Assembly: GCA_017400135.1 (NCBI GenBank)
Contig: JAFPVJ010000017.1
Span: 62,001-126,000, forward strand
DNA from: Bacteroidales bacterium
GTDB lineage: Bacteria; Bacteroidota; Bacteroidia; Bacteroidales; UBA932
Reading direction: 5' to 3'
Length of the DNA stretch: 64,000 nt
Both the position numbers and the translations under genes were made by a program. This document shows, piece after piece, positions 7,024 to 16,365 of this stretch (position 1 is its first letter; every line of letters begins with the position of its first letter). The notes under the pieces are model-generated. The model ran no database searches and was not told the DNA's origin. It saw only the letters and a list, made by a program, of their open reading frames with translations.

Positions 7024-9213
7024 CTAAAGAAAGGTAATGACGCGGATGCTGCGCCCGGGTAGGGTGGTGGAAACGTTCAGGGTTCCCTCGGAAGCCCTTG
7101 CAATCGTCTCGCCGTCCATACAGGCCTGGCAAGAGGCGGGCAGACCGTACAAAGCAGGATCGAGGGCGAAGTCGACGGGCAGGATTTCCTCTCCGATATT
7201 GACGATAAACAGCGCCAGCCCGCCTTCCGGTGATCTCCACATACCCGTGTAGAGCAAAGGTATCTCTTTCGTAATCCGTGCGGCAGACTGGCCGTCGCGG
7301 GCATAGATCGAGACTTTCGAGATGTCAGCCTGCGCGGTGGGGACGGTCATAGAAGGGACTCGTTCCATACGGCCGTAGAGCAGGTAATCCAGATAGCGCA
7401 TCCGGGTCCGGGCCAGCAGCAGGGCGAAGCCCATTTCGCGGCTCCGGGCCTCGTCGAGGAAGGCGTGATAGTTGGCGATGGACGGCTGCATCCCGTACAC
7501 CAGCGCCCGCGCCTGCTCCATGCGGAACTGCAGGTTGAAACGCTCGGGGAGGAGCGTTTCGCAACCTTCGGGCTTTAGCTCTACTTTCCAGCGTTCGTCG
7601 AAAGGCGGATACACCAGCGAACTGTAGCTGCCGAAGGTGATCGCATAATCGTGATACACGGCCTGGAACAGGGGAATGGGTTCGGCATCGCCGCCGATGT
7701 ACCGCTCGCGGCTGACACCCAGGGTCAGGAAAAGGTCCAGCGACGGGATCCAGTCTTCACCGGAACCCTCGCCGGCCAGGACCGTCCGGCCAGCTTGGGA
7801 GCGGATGCGCGAAGCCAGGCCGTTGAAGTCTTCGACCCAATAGTTCCCGCCGCCGATGCTGTGCCCGTGCGAAGGATCGTAGCAGCGCAGGTTGGTGCAG
7901 GCCTCGTCCATATAGATGCCGCCGATGCCGTACTCCCGCAGCACCGTGTCGGCCATCGCGACATAACGGTCCGTCCAGAAGTCGTTGTGCAGGCACATCG
8001 CGGCGATCGTGTGGCCGGTGAACTTGTTGGACGTGTATTCCCGGAAAGAGCCATCCTGCCTTTTCAGGGCAAAAGGCTTTGCCTCCTCCCATTCCGGCGT
8101 CGAGGTGCCCCATTCGAAGGAATTCATATACACGAGCGCATGCACGCCTTGGTCCGAGGCGGACCGGACCGCGTCACGAAAGAGATCGGCGCCTTCTCGG
8201 GGCGGCAGATAATAGGGGAAATCGTCGTCGTGCCCGCAGTTGCACCACCAATGCCACAGCACGCTCACCGGCAGCCCGGATGTCTCCTGCAGATGCAGGG
8301 CCTCCGGCAGGACGTTCTCCGAGCGCCCGCGGTTCCAGACCCAGAGGCCGGTCCCCAGCGCCCAGTCTTCGATCCGCTGCTGAGCCAGCAGGCTTTCCCG
8401 GCACCAGCGCTGCTCCACGGCCCAGCGGCGGTACAGCTGGGCCGCCGTCATCCAGTCGCCCCGGAAGGGGCCGGTGATAACCTCGTATCCTGGATTCCAG
8501 TCCTTGGACGGGCCCTCGAGGGCCGGATAGTGGGTGAGATAGAAACGGGTCTTCGCCGAATCCAGTTCGACGGTAAAGGTCTTCGTAAAAGAGAGCGAGT
8601 CGTTGGAAGTGAGGTACAGCCCGCGCTCGCTTTCCCTGTCGTATGCGGCGATCAGTTGCAGGGATAACGCCCCGGGACTCTCCGCGTTGAAACGAATGAG
8701 CGGCTTGTCAGACCCGAGGCCGGTCCGGGGATCCCTTTCTATGCGGCCCAGCCAGCTCCCAAAGGCAAAATCCTCGTTCTCCAGCTTTTTGAAATCCAGG
8801 ATGGGGTAGCGTACCGAGGAGCCGGGATCCAATCCCGTGACGGAGAGGCTCCAGTGCAGCAGGCTGTCTTCCGGAGCCAGGCGGGCGAGGGCCTTCACCC
8901 GGATGCCGGAAGCCGTTTTCCAGGACAACTGCAGACCATCCGACTGACGACGGCATCCCAGGAAACTCGTTTCTTCGTTTATCAGGCTATCCTGCCTGTC
9001 CCTTATTTCCCAGAGGGGCACGCAGTCCTCCAGCATCTCCTCCCCGGAAGCCTGGTCCGTCATCGATGCCGGCCAGCCGGTGGCGGCGTCGAACGCCAGG
9101 CGCACGCGCCCGTTTTCCAGCGCAGGGACAGCGTCTCTCCGGCACGATGCAAACAGCATCAACGCCGGAAGGAGGACCGCCAGGGATCGCTTGCAAAAGC
9201 CCCGTATTCTCAT
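7024..9213 (-). CDS. DUF6259 glycoside hydrolase-like lipoprotein
   Basis: I start at the ATG (9213-9211) because AAGGTGA lies about 6 bases upstream and the product opens with a lipoprotein signal ending FASC (Cys 24); a GTG nine bases earlier is possible. The roughly 729-residue protein has an N-terminal beta-sandwich (about 30-260). A TIM-barrel part follows with LWVWNRGRSE, WHWWCNCGHDDDF and GIYMDEAC, where the Asp at the strand end is a candidate catalytic residue, then a C-terminal beta domain. This matches the DUF6259 proteins found in Bacteroidota glycan loci. Substrate is not known from sequence. It is divergent from a GH106-like gene across a 59-base gap, so the two are likely co-regulated. 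Confidence 0.75.
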   Translation of the reverse strand: MRIRGFCKRSLAVLLPALMLFASCRRDAVPALENGRVRLAFDAATGWPASMTDQASGEEMLEDCVPLWEIRDRQDSLINEETSFLGCRRQSDGLQLSWKTASGIRVKALARLAPEDSLLHWSLSVTGLDPGSSVRYPILDFKKLENEDFAFGSWLGRIERDPRTGLGSDKPLIRFNAESPGALSLQLIAAYDRESERGLYLTSNDSLSFTKTFTVELDSAKTRFYLTHYPALEGPSKDWNPGYEVITGPFRGDWMTAAQLYRRWAVEQRWCRESLLAQQRIEDWALGTGLWVWNRGRSENVLPEALHLQETSGLPVSVLWHWWCNCGHDDDFPYYLPPREGADLFRDAVRSASDQGVHALVYMNSFEWGTSTPEWEEAKPFALKRQDGSFREYTSNKFTGHTIAAMCLHNDFWTDRYVAMADTVLREYGIGGIYMDEACTNLRCYDPSHGHSIGGGNYWVEDFNGLASRIRSQAGRTVLAGEGSGEDWIPSLDLFLTLGVSRERYIGGDAEPIPLFQAVYHDYAITFGSYSSLVYPPFDERWKVELKPEGCETLLPERFNLQFRMEQARALVYGMQPSIANYHAFLDEARSREMGFALLLARTRMRYLDYLLYGRMERVPSMTVPTAQADISKVSIYARDGQSAARITKEIPLLYTGMWRSPEGGLALFIVNIGEEILPVDFALDPALYGLPASCQACMDGETIARASEGTLNVSTTLPGRSIRVITFL

Positions 9214-9229
9214 AGAAATCACCTTTATA

Positions 9230-9237
9230 CAAACTTA
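9230..9237 (-). promoter_or_regulatory. -7 box of the DUF6259 gene
   Basis: On the minus strand the octamer reads TAAGTTTG, matching the Bacteroides consensus TAnnTTTG, 16 bases before the ATG at 9213. No clear TTTG is seen at the -33 position. The plus strand of the same divergent gap has TATATTTG at 9262-9269, only 3 bases before the opposite gene's ATG. Confidence 0.5.
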
Positions 9238-9272
9238 CGTGCAAATCCCGAAAAAAGCAATTATATTTGAAC

Positions 9273-12200
9273 ATGCGAAAGATCCTTCATACCCTGGCAG
9301 CCCTTTCGTTGCTGCTTCCCTTTGCCTGCAAACCCTCTCCCGACCGCTTCGACCTGGCCGAATTCCGCCATCCCTCAACGACGTACCGCACTATGTCGTT
9401 CTGGTCGCTCAACGATAGCCTCAGCGCGGACGAGATGCGCCGGCAGCTGGCCCTCTTCAAGGACGGTGGCTTCGGCGGCGCCTTTTTTCACAGCCGGCCG
9501 GGCTTGCTGACACCCTATCTTTCAGAGGAATGGTTCGACATGATGGAGGCGGGTGTGCGCGCTTCGCAGGACCTGGGGCTCGAGTCCTGGTTCTACGACG
9601 AAGACAAGTGGCCCAGCGGATTCGCCGGAGGCATCGTGCCCCGGCAGGATGACGCTTTCCGCGCCCGGACGCTGGTGCGCGTGCCTGTCGGGACTGCGAT
9701 CAGTCCGGAGGACAGCGTCTTGCTCGACGACGGGACGCATCTCTATGTGGCGCACGTCGACCCCATGGGCCAGCCCTGGTACAACGGCGCCTGCTGGGTG
9801 GACCTGATGAATCCGGAGGCCGTCAAGGCTTTCATCGAATGCACCTACAAGCCTTACGCAGAGCGCTTTGCGGGCTGCAAAGGGGTGATGGGCATCTTCT
9901 CCGACGAGCCCCAGGTGTCGCCCCGGCGCGATGTCACGGAGGCGGACGCCTTCATCCCGTATTCGCCCTGGATGGAGCCGGCGTTCCAGGAAAAATACGG
10001 CTATGAACTGAGACAGCACCTTCAGTCCCTGGTCGATACGGTAGGGGACTGGCGGTCCTTCCGCCTGCATTATTACCGGACGGTGGGCGAGTGTATGGAG
10101 AAGGCTTTCAGCCAGCAATTGGGCGACTATTGCGCCCAGGCCGGCCTGCTCTGGACCGGGCATTACAACGGCGAGGAGCTGCCGGTATCCAATATGTTCA
10201 ACCAGGGCAACCTGATGACGCAGTTCCGGCACATGCAAGTCCCGGGCGTGGATGCCCTGGGCCTGCGTTTCAAGGTGCTGCACAACGCCAAGGTAATGTC
10301 TTCGGTCGCCAATCAGTACGGCAAGCAGCGCCGCATCGTCGAGATCTTTGGCACGGCGGGCCACAACCTCTCCTTCGAGGACCGGATGTGGCTGACTGCC
10401 TGGCATACCATCAACGGCCTGAACCTTTTCTGCCCGCACCTCTCGCACTACAGTCTGAAGGGCATACGCAAATACGATTATCCGCCTTCGTTCAACTACC
10501 AGGAGCCTTATTGGCCGGACAATGCGCTCTTTGAGGATTACTCGGCGCGCCTGGCCTATTTTGCGACGGTGGGCAGGACGGTGGGGGAGGTGCTGGCCTT
10601 CTCGCCGCTCGAGTCCGATTACTTGGACCGGGATGTGGCGGAGGCCTCGCCCGAACCGGCGCGGGACCAGTTGCTGGAGGCCATCCTGCAGCAGTTGATG
10701 ACCCTCCATTTCAACGCGGACCTGGGTGACGAGCAGATCGCTTCGGAGATCGGTTCCGTGGAGAACGGCCTGCTCAGGATCGGGGAGATGAACTATCATA
10801 CCGTGATCCTGCCCAGCTTCCTGACGATACGTCCTTCGACGCTCAAACTATTGGAGGAGTTCGCCGCCCAGGGCGGCAACGTACTCGTCTGTGGGGGTTA
10901 TCCTGCATACGTGGATGGCGTGCCGGACGTGCTGGAGGGCCTGCGGGCCTGCAGCACGGAGGTCACGCTGGAGGATTTGCCCGCTTGCCTGGAGGCCCGT
11001 GCGAAGCGCGCTTTCCGCCTGGAAGGCCCCGGCGCCGAAAAGGTCTGGACTCATCTGCGCAAAGTGGACGGCGGCCGCACCCTGCAATTGTCCAACACCT
11101 CTCGGATGGAGTCCGTCCGTGTCCGGGGCGCCCTGGACCGGCCCGCGCGTCATCTTGCCCTGCTGAATCCCTTGAACGGGGAAGCCCTTTCCGTGCCGCT
11201 ATCGTCTGACGGTTCTTTTGAACTGGAACTGGCTCCGGCCCAGACCTGGGTGCTGCTGGATACGGACAAAGCCGTGCCCTTCGACGGGGAATACCGCCTC
11301 CCCGGCGAACAGACTCCCATACAGGCCCTCGCAGGCTGGACCTGCCGGCGCCTCGACCCGAACGCCCGGCCCCTGGACTTCGCCGAATGGTCCACGGACG
11401 GCGGCGCGAGCTGGAACGGCCCCGAGCCCGTGCTGGCCATCTATCACCGCTTCAACGACGGCGCGGCCCATTACGACGGGCCGATGATGCTGCGCTATAG
11501 CTTTGATGTACAGGAACTTCCGGCTCACTGCGACCTGGTCGTCGAGCAGCCTTGGATGTACAAGGCCATCACCCTCAACGGCCACGCGTTGCATTTTGGC
11601 GACGACTGGTACGTGGACCGCTATTTCCGGACCGCTGATGTCGCGCCCTACCTGCAGGCGGGAAGCAATGAGATCCAGCTTTCCCTGGATTTCGTCAATC
11701 CCATTCCAGACTCCATCGACCCCATCGCACGCTATGGCACGGAGATCGAGAACCTCTTCCTCGTCGGGGATTTCGGCGTCGATGCCGCCCTGGCCGGGGA
11801 ACAGCCGACCGAGACCTGGCGCAACCGCAATCCCATCCTCAATCCCAAGCCCCTGCCGGCGCGCTACGGGCAGACGTCGTTATGCCTGACCGCGGACCGG
11901 GATGCCCCGGAAGGCGATTTCACCCGCCAGGGTCATCCTTTCTATGCCGGGCGCATCTGTTGCACCGGTACCCTCAATCTGACCGCCAAAGAGGAAGGCG
12001 TGCGATACAAGATCGCCTTCCCAAAGGTCGAAGCCATCACCGTTCAAGTCAAGGTCAATGGGCAGACCCTCCCGACCGTCTTCTGCAGCCCGTGGGAGAC
12101 GGATGTCACCGATGTCCTGCAACCCGGCGAAAACGAAGTGGAATTGATTCTGACCGGCAGCCTGCGCAACCTTCTCGGCCCGCTCCACTGCGTGGGCGGC

Positions 12201-12392
12201 GAATTCGCGATGCTGGGCCCGGCCACCTTCACGGGGGCTGATTCCTGGCCCAACGCCGATCCTGGCGACAACGACTGGTACGATCTCCGCAAGACAGGTA
12301 AAACGCGCCTTTGGAGGGATGACTATTACTGCATTCCCTTTGGCCTGATGGAAAGCCCGGTCCTCGTGACGGAAACAATGAGTTTGCAATGA
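9273..12392 (+). CDS. Glycosyl hydrolase, GH106 (alpha-L-rhamnosidase)-like lipoprotein
   Basis: The ATG at 9273 starts a lipoprotein signal (LLLPFAC, Cys 19). The product is 1039 residues, the usual size for this group. The TIM-barrel begins with FWSLNDSLSADEMRRQ, then FKDGGFGGAFFHSRPG, a stretch holding WFYDEDKWPSG, and GHYNGEELPVS. A beta-sandwich typical of GH2/GH106 architecture occupies about 700-1000 (YRLPGE, then MYKAITLNGH and VKVNGQTL). Family knowledge: the well studied GH106 enzymes remove L-rhamnose from rhamnogalacturonans. The relation here is by overall motif layout, so the substrate is uncertain. The stop overlaps the start of the BNR-4 gene by 4 bases (ATGA), indicating an operon. 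Confidence 0.75.
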   Translation: MRKILHTLAALSLLLPFACKPSPDRFDLAEFRHPSTTYRTMSFWSLNDSLSADEMRRQLALFKDGGFGGAFFHSRPGLLTPYLSEEWFDMMEAGVRASQDLGLESWFYDEDKWPSGFAGGIVPRQDDAFRARTLVRVPVGTAISPEDSVLLDDGTHLYVAHVDPMGQPWYNGACWVDLMNPEAVKAFIECTYKPYAERFAGCKGVMGIFSDEPQVSPRRDVTEADAFIPYSPWMEPAFQEKYGYELRQHLQSLVDTVGDWRSFRLHYYRTVGECMEKAFSQQLGDYCAQAGLLWTGHYNGEELPVSNMFNQGNLMTQFRHMQVPGVDALGLRFKVLHNAKVMSSVANQYGKQRRIVEIFGTAGHNLSFEDRMWLTAWHTINGLNLFCPHLSHYSLKGIRKYDYPPSFNYQEPYWPDNALFEDYSARLAYFATVGRTVGEVLAFSPLESDYLDRDVAEASPEPARDQLLEAILQQLMTLHFNADLGDEQIASEIGSVENGLLRIGEMNYHTVILPSFLTIRPSTLKLLEEFAAQGGNVLVCGGYPAYVDGVPDVLEGLRACSTEVTLEDLPACLEARAKRAFRLEGPGAEKVWTHLRKVDGGRTLQLSNTSRMESVRVRGALDRPARHLALLNPLNGEALSVPLSSDGSFELELAPAQTWVLLDTDKAVPFDGEYRLPGEQTPIQALAGWTCRRLDPNARPLDFAEWSTDGGASWNGPEPVLAIYHRFNDGAAHYDGPMMLRYSFDVQELPAHCDLVVEQPWMYKAITLNGHALHFGDDWYVDRYFRTADVAPYLQAGSNEIQLSLDFVNPIPDSIDPIARYGTEIENLFLVGDFGVDAALAGEQPTETWRNRNPILNPKPLPARYGQTSLCLTADRDAPEGDFTRQGHPFYAGRICCTGTLNLTAKEEGVRYKIAFPKVEAITVQVKVNGQTLPTVFCSPWETDVTDVLQPGENEVELILTGSLRNLLGPLHCVGGEFAMLGPATFTGADSWPNADPGDNDWYDLRKTGKTRLWRDDYYCIPFGLMESPVLVTETMSLQ

Positions 12393-13831
12393 AAAAGCTT
12401 CTGGTCATTCTCCTGTCTTTCCTTGTCGGCTCGGTGGCGCTCTCCGCTCAGGAACCGGGAGCCCTGAACAATACGAAGGTGGACGGCTTCCGTCCAATCT
12501 GGTTCGACCTGGGTCAAAAGAGCGAGTACGGATCCAAGTACAGCGGTGCTTTCGGCACTTATACGATGAAACACCGTCCTCTGGCCATCTATAGCCCCGA
12601 AGTGGACCGGACTTATTTTGTATTCGGCGGCACGACTGCAAAGGATGAAAAGCACCTGCTCTGCATGATCGGTTGCTTCGACCACAAGACAGGTCTTGTA
12701 CAGAAACCGACGGTCGTCTATGACAAGGGACCGGTCAACGATCCGCACGACAATCCCGCCCTGCTGATCGATCCGGAGGGGTATCTGTGGGTGTATGTAG
12801 CCGGCCGGGGAAACAAGCGCGAGGGGTTCCGTTTCCGTTCCGTCAAACCCTACGACATCTCTGCTTTCGAAGAGATGGGACACAGCATCATGGCCTATCC
12901 TCAGCCGTTTTACATTGAGGGGAGGGGCCATTTCCTTTTCGAGACCCGCTATGACGGCTTTCGCCGCCTGTTCTACCAGACTTCGCCCGACGGCATCCAC
13001 TGGAGCGATTATCAGCTGCTGGCCAGCATCATGGATCCGGCGCTGGGGGAGACCCAGTCCGGTCACTACCAGATCAGCGGCCGCTGCGGAGACAAGCTCG
13101 TCACGGCCTTCAACCGTCATCCGGACGGCGTCTGCGACAGCCGGACCAATATCTATGTCATCCAGACGACGGACTTCGGGGACCATTGGACCCTGGTGGA
13201 CGGGACTCTGATAGACTTGCCGGTAACCGACCGCAATTCACCCTGCAAGATCCTGGATCTGGAGCACAATGGGCAGAACTGCTACATCAAGGACGTCAAT
13301 TTCGACAAGAAGGGCAATCCCATCATTCTCTATCTGACCAGCCATGGTTTCGAGCCTGGTCCCAAACAGGGTCCCCGGGAGTGGCATGTCGCTCATTGGA
13401 CGGGTAAGAAATGGGATTTCCGCTTCATCACTTGTTCCACGAACAACTACGATTCCGGTTCCCTCTGGGTCGAAGGCAAGATCTGGACCGTCATCGCTCC
13501 GACCGGGCCCGGACCGCAGAAATGGGGCCAGGGCGGCGAGGTCGAATCCTGGGTGAGCCGCAACAAGGGAAAAAGCTGGAAACGGGCGATCCGCTATACG
13601 GCCCATTCTCAGATGAACCACTGCTATGTCCGACGTCCGGAGCAGTGCAAGGATCCCTTCTGGTGCTTCTGGGCCGACGGGATTGCGGACGTATTCTCCA
13701 TTTCCCACCTCTTCTTCGCCGATTCCGAGGGGAACGTCTACCGTCTTCCGTATGAAATCGCTGCGAACGAAGAGTGGGTCAAACCCGAACCGATGAACTA
13801 TTTCTTCTCCTCGGGGAGAGATTTGATGTAG
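12389..13831 (+). CDS. BNR-4 repeat secreted beta-propeller protein
   Basis: The 480-residue product has a Sec signal (cut after ALSAQ near residue 21) and no lipobox. The body reads as a beta-propeller of the sialidase/BNR-4 superfamily (PF15892): IYSPEVDRTYFVFGG, NPALLIDPEGYLWVYV, TSPDGIHWSDY, and VIQTTDFGDHWTLVDG, the last two with Asp-box-like S-x-D-G-x-x-W patterns. BNR-4 proteins include putative lyases and hydrolases acting on plant or algal polysaccharides. Catalytic residues cannot be assigned. It starts within the stop of the GH106-like gene, so both act on the same glycan, most likely a rhamnose-containing pectin. Its 3' end overlaps the convergent MscS gene by 34 bases. Confidence 0.7.
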   Translation: MKKLLVILLSFLVGSVALSAQEPGALNNTKVDGFRPIWFDLGQKSEYGSKYSGAFGTYTMKHRPLAIYSPEVDRTYFVFGGTTAKDEKHLLCMIGCFDHKTGLVQKPTVVYDKGPVNDPHDNPALLIDPEGYLWVYVAGRGNKREGFRFRSVKPYDISAFEEMGHSIMAYPQPFYIEGRGHFLFETRYDGFRRLFYQTSPDGIHWSDYQLLASIMDPALGETQSGHYQISGRCGDKLVTAFNRHPDGVCDSRTNIYVIQTTDFGDHWTLVDGTLIDLPVTDRNSPCKILDLEHNGQNCYIKDVNFDKKGNPIILYLTSHGFEPGPKQGPREWHVAHWTGKKWDFRFITCSTNNYDSGSLWVEGKIWTVIAPTGPGPQKWGQGGEVESWVSRNKGKSWKRAIRYTAHSQMNHCYVRRPEQCKDPFWCFWADGIADVFSISHLFFADSEGNVYRLPYEIAANEEWVKPEPMNYFFSSGRDLM

Positions 13832-16356
13832 ACGTCGCGCTGCGGGAAGGCAATCTCGATGCCGTTCTCGTGGAAGGCGTTGTAAATCGCCTCCTTGGCC
13901 CGGGCCGGGAAGGTGTAGTGCGTCTCCACCGTCGTATAAAGGACCACGAAGATGTTGACGGTACTTTCGCCGAAATTGTCAAAGCGGACGTCGACAGGGA
14001 AGGACGGGTCCACAATGTCACGGCCGTATTTGTCCTGGACCATCAGGGGCTTTAACGCCTCCATAATGACCTGACGGGCCTGCTCGATGTCCGTTCCGTA
14101 ACGGACGGAGACGGGAATCCTGAGCAGCTCGTAGTTGCGGCCGCGGTTGAGGTTGCGGAATTTCTTGGTGAACAGGTCCGTGTTGGTGAAGGCGATGAGG
14201 GATCCGTCCTCGTCTTCCACCTGCGTCGTCTGGTAACTCACCCGCTTGACGATGCCCCGCACGCCGTCGCAGGAGATCTTGTCTCCCACGCGGATGCGTC
14301 CCGCCATCAGTTGCACGCCATAGAAGAAGTTGTTGATCAAATCCTTGAGTGCGAAACCGACACCGGCGGCGAGACCGGTGGTGATGGCGGTGATGGCTTT
14401 CGTCGGCATGTCCAGGATGGAAAAGACAACGATCAGGAAGGCCAGCCATCCCAGCAGGGACACGAGGGCGTTGGAGAGGGAAAGGTTGACATCAGACTCC
14501 TTGAGCGGCAGAGCGCTTTCTCCTTTCTTCTCGATGATGCCGCGCAGTTTGATCAGGCGGACGATTCCTCTTATCAGGTAGATCAGATAGCGGAATACGA
14601 AGAACAGAGCGATAATCAGGAGGATATTGTACAGGGTCAGGTTATGGAAGGACGCCTGCTTGAACCAGGGATGCCGCAGGAAATCCGCACCTGTCAGGGA
14701 CAGCTGATAGGCGCGGGATGTCAGCTGCACGCTGACCAGGAAGGAAAGGAGGATCATGATCGGGATGATCACCATCCGAAGCAGGTCAGACAGCCAGGTG
14801 ACTTCGATAAAGGCGTTCTTGTCCTCCAACGGGAGGAAGGGGTTCTGCTGGTGATATCTGACTTTGCGTTGCACGATCCGGTTGTCATAATAACGCTTGA
14901 TCAGGTAATAGAGCGTCGTGATGGTATGCAGCAGCGCCAGCTGGAAGGTCCAGAAGGTGAGCAGGAGTACGCCGACCATCGAGTATCCCGTCAGGGACAG
15001 TAAGCAGATGATCACCATGACGGCGACGGAAGCCCAGGTGTAACGCAGGTCCGTGCGGTCGACCAATCCCCGGGAACGGACGTTGACGGCGGATTGCCAG
15101 AATATGAAGATGATCAGGGCTGGAGGGAAGATCAGCGGAATGATGCTAGCCGGCAGGAAAATGGCCCGCAGCAGGATCGCCAGGAATGCCAGCAACAGGG
15201 TAGGGATGTAGAGATTGCGGGAGGCGCGTGCCTGCGAAGGCGGGATGCGGATCAGAAGGGAGACGAAGATGGCGAGCGTCAGCCAGAAGAAGGCCATCAG
15301 CAGGCGGTATGCCATCTTCCAGTAGGGGCTGGCATGGTCTGTTTGGAAACAGAACAGGGCGACGACGAAAAGGATGATCGCCAGGATGGCCGAAAGGATG
15401 GGGCGGAACTCGCGGATGCGTTCCGAACGAACCAGTTTGAAAATCAGGGATGTGACCAGACCGGCCAGTAGGAAAGACAGCACGAGGGCCAGGAGAGCCA
15501 GCCCAGCATGCTTGAGGGAGTTGGTCCCTCCCCAGGGATGGGCGTCTCTTGTATCACCATCCGGGGCGCTGCTTTCTGTCTTTGATCCGAAACGCATTGC
15601 CAGGTCCTTCCTGACGCTGGCGATGAAGGGTTTCCAGTTTTTGATGAGGTGAATGATGTCCACGTTCCCACCCATGAACAGGTCCCGCTGGGTCTGCGCA
15701 TAGTTGGCCTGTGCATAATCGTATGCCTGCCGGAGCCGGCGTTCCGTATCCGCGAAATAGGCGCTGTCCTGAAGGGCCATCACGACGGAACCGCCATAAA
15801 GGTCCGTCAGGGCACGGGTATAGTACAGGCAACTGTCCAGGAGGGCTTTCTTCTCCGGGTTTTCTTCTTCGAGCGGCAGGAAGGGGACTTCCAGCAGCAG
15901 CGAGTCTGACGCAGCCAGCACGGAATCCACCGCATGGTTGGTGTACATGCCCTGCAAGGTCTCTTCCAGCAGGGAATAGCGTTTCAGTCCGGACCGGGAA
16001 GCGATCAGGTATTTGTCGCTCAGGCGTGCCTTCTCGTGGAACGTGTCGTAGACGCTGGAAATCTCTTCCAGGGCGAAAGCCATGTCGAACGCGAAATCCT
16101 GCGGCTTTGTATAGAGCATGATCGTGACGTCATCGGCCGCCTTGACCATCTCGGCCAGTTCCTCACGGCGGAGTTGGTTTTCTACCAGCAGGGAGTCGGA
16201 CGAAAGCGCCTCTATGTAGGACTGCCTGAGCTCGGTCAGCAGGAGATCCAGGGTAGTCTGGGAATCATTGTCCTGCCCGGCGGAGCAGAATGGAAGGGCC
16301 AGCAGCAGGACGGAAGCGGCGGCAAGCGCGCGCAGAATGGAGTTGAGTCGCATCAT
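13798..16356 (-). CDS. MscS-family mechanosensitive channel, large form
   Basis: The 852-residue protein has a Sec signal (cut near CSAGQ, residue 27) and then an extended periplasmic helical domain (about 30-265) of the kind seen in large MscK/YbdG-like channels. A series of about ten transmembrane helices follows (about 285-660). The conserved MscS pore and beta domain is near 665-760: LAAGVGFALKDLINN, VGDKISCDGVRGIVKRVS, and FTNTDLFTKKFRNLNR. A C-terminal alpha/beta domain closes it. It should gate under membrane tension and release solutes on osmotic downshock. It lies 9 bases downstream of the patatin-like gene on the same strand, so they form an operon. The 3' overlap with the convergent BNR gene is unusual. 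Confidence 0.9.
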   Translation of the reverse strand: MMRLNSILRALAAASVLLLALPFCSAGQDNDSQTTLDLLLTELRQSYIEALSSDSLLVENQLRREELAEMVKAADDVTIMLYTKPQDFAFDMAFALEEISSVYDTFHEKARLSDKYLIASRSGLKRYSLLEETLQGMYTNHAVDSVLAASDSLLLEVPFLPLEEENPEKKALLDSCLYYTRALTDLYGGSVVMALQDSAYFADTERRLRQAYDYAQANYAQTQRDLFMGGNVDIIHLIKNWKPFIASVRKDLAMRFGSKTESSAPDGDTRDAHPWGGTNSLKHAGLALLALVLSFLLAGLVTSLIFKLVRSERIREFRPILSAILAIILFVVALFCFQTDHASPYWKMAYRLLMAFFWLTLAIFVSLLIRIPPSQARASRNLYIPTLLLAFLAILLRAIFLPASIIPLIFPPALIIFIFWQSAVNVRSRGLVDRTDLRYTWASVAVMVIICLLSLTGYSMVGVLLLTFWTFQLALLHTITTLYYLIKRYYDNRIVQRKVRYHQQNPFLPLEDKNAFIEVTWLSDLLRMVIIPIMILLSFLVSVQLTSRAYQLSLTGADFLRHPWFKQASFHNLTLYNILLIIALFFVFRYLIYLIRGIVRLIKLRGIIEKKGESALPLKESDVNLSLSNALVSLLGWLAFLIVVFSILDMPTKAITAITTGLAAGVGFALKDLINNFFYGVQLMAGRIRVGDKISCDGVRGIVKRVSYQTTQVEDEDGSLIAFTNTDLFTKKFRNLNRGRNYELLRIPVSVRYGTDIEQARQVIMEALKPLMVQDKYGRDIVDPSFPVDVRFDNFGESTVNIFVVLYTTVETHYTFPARAKEAIYNAFHENGIEIAFPQRDVYIKSLPEEKK

Positions 16357-16365
16357 GTCTGAGAT

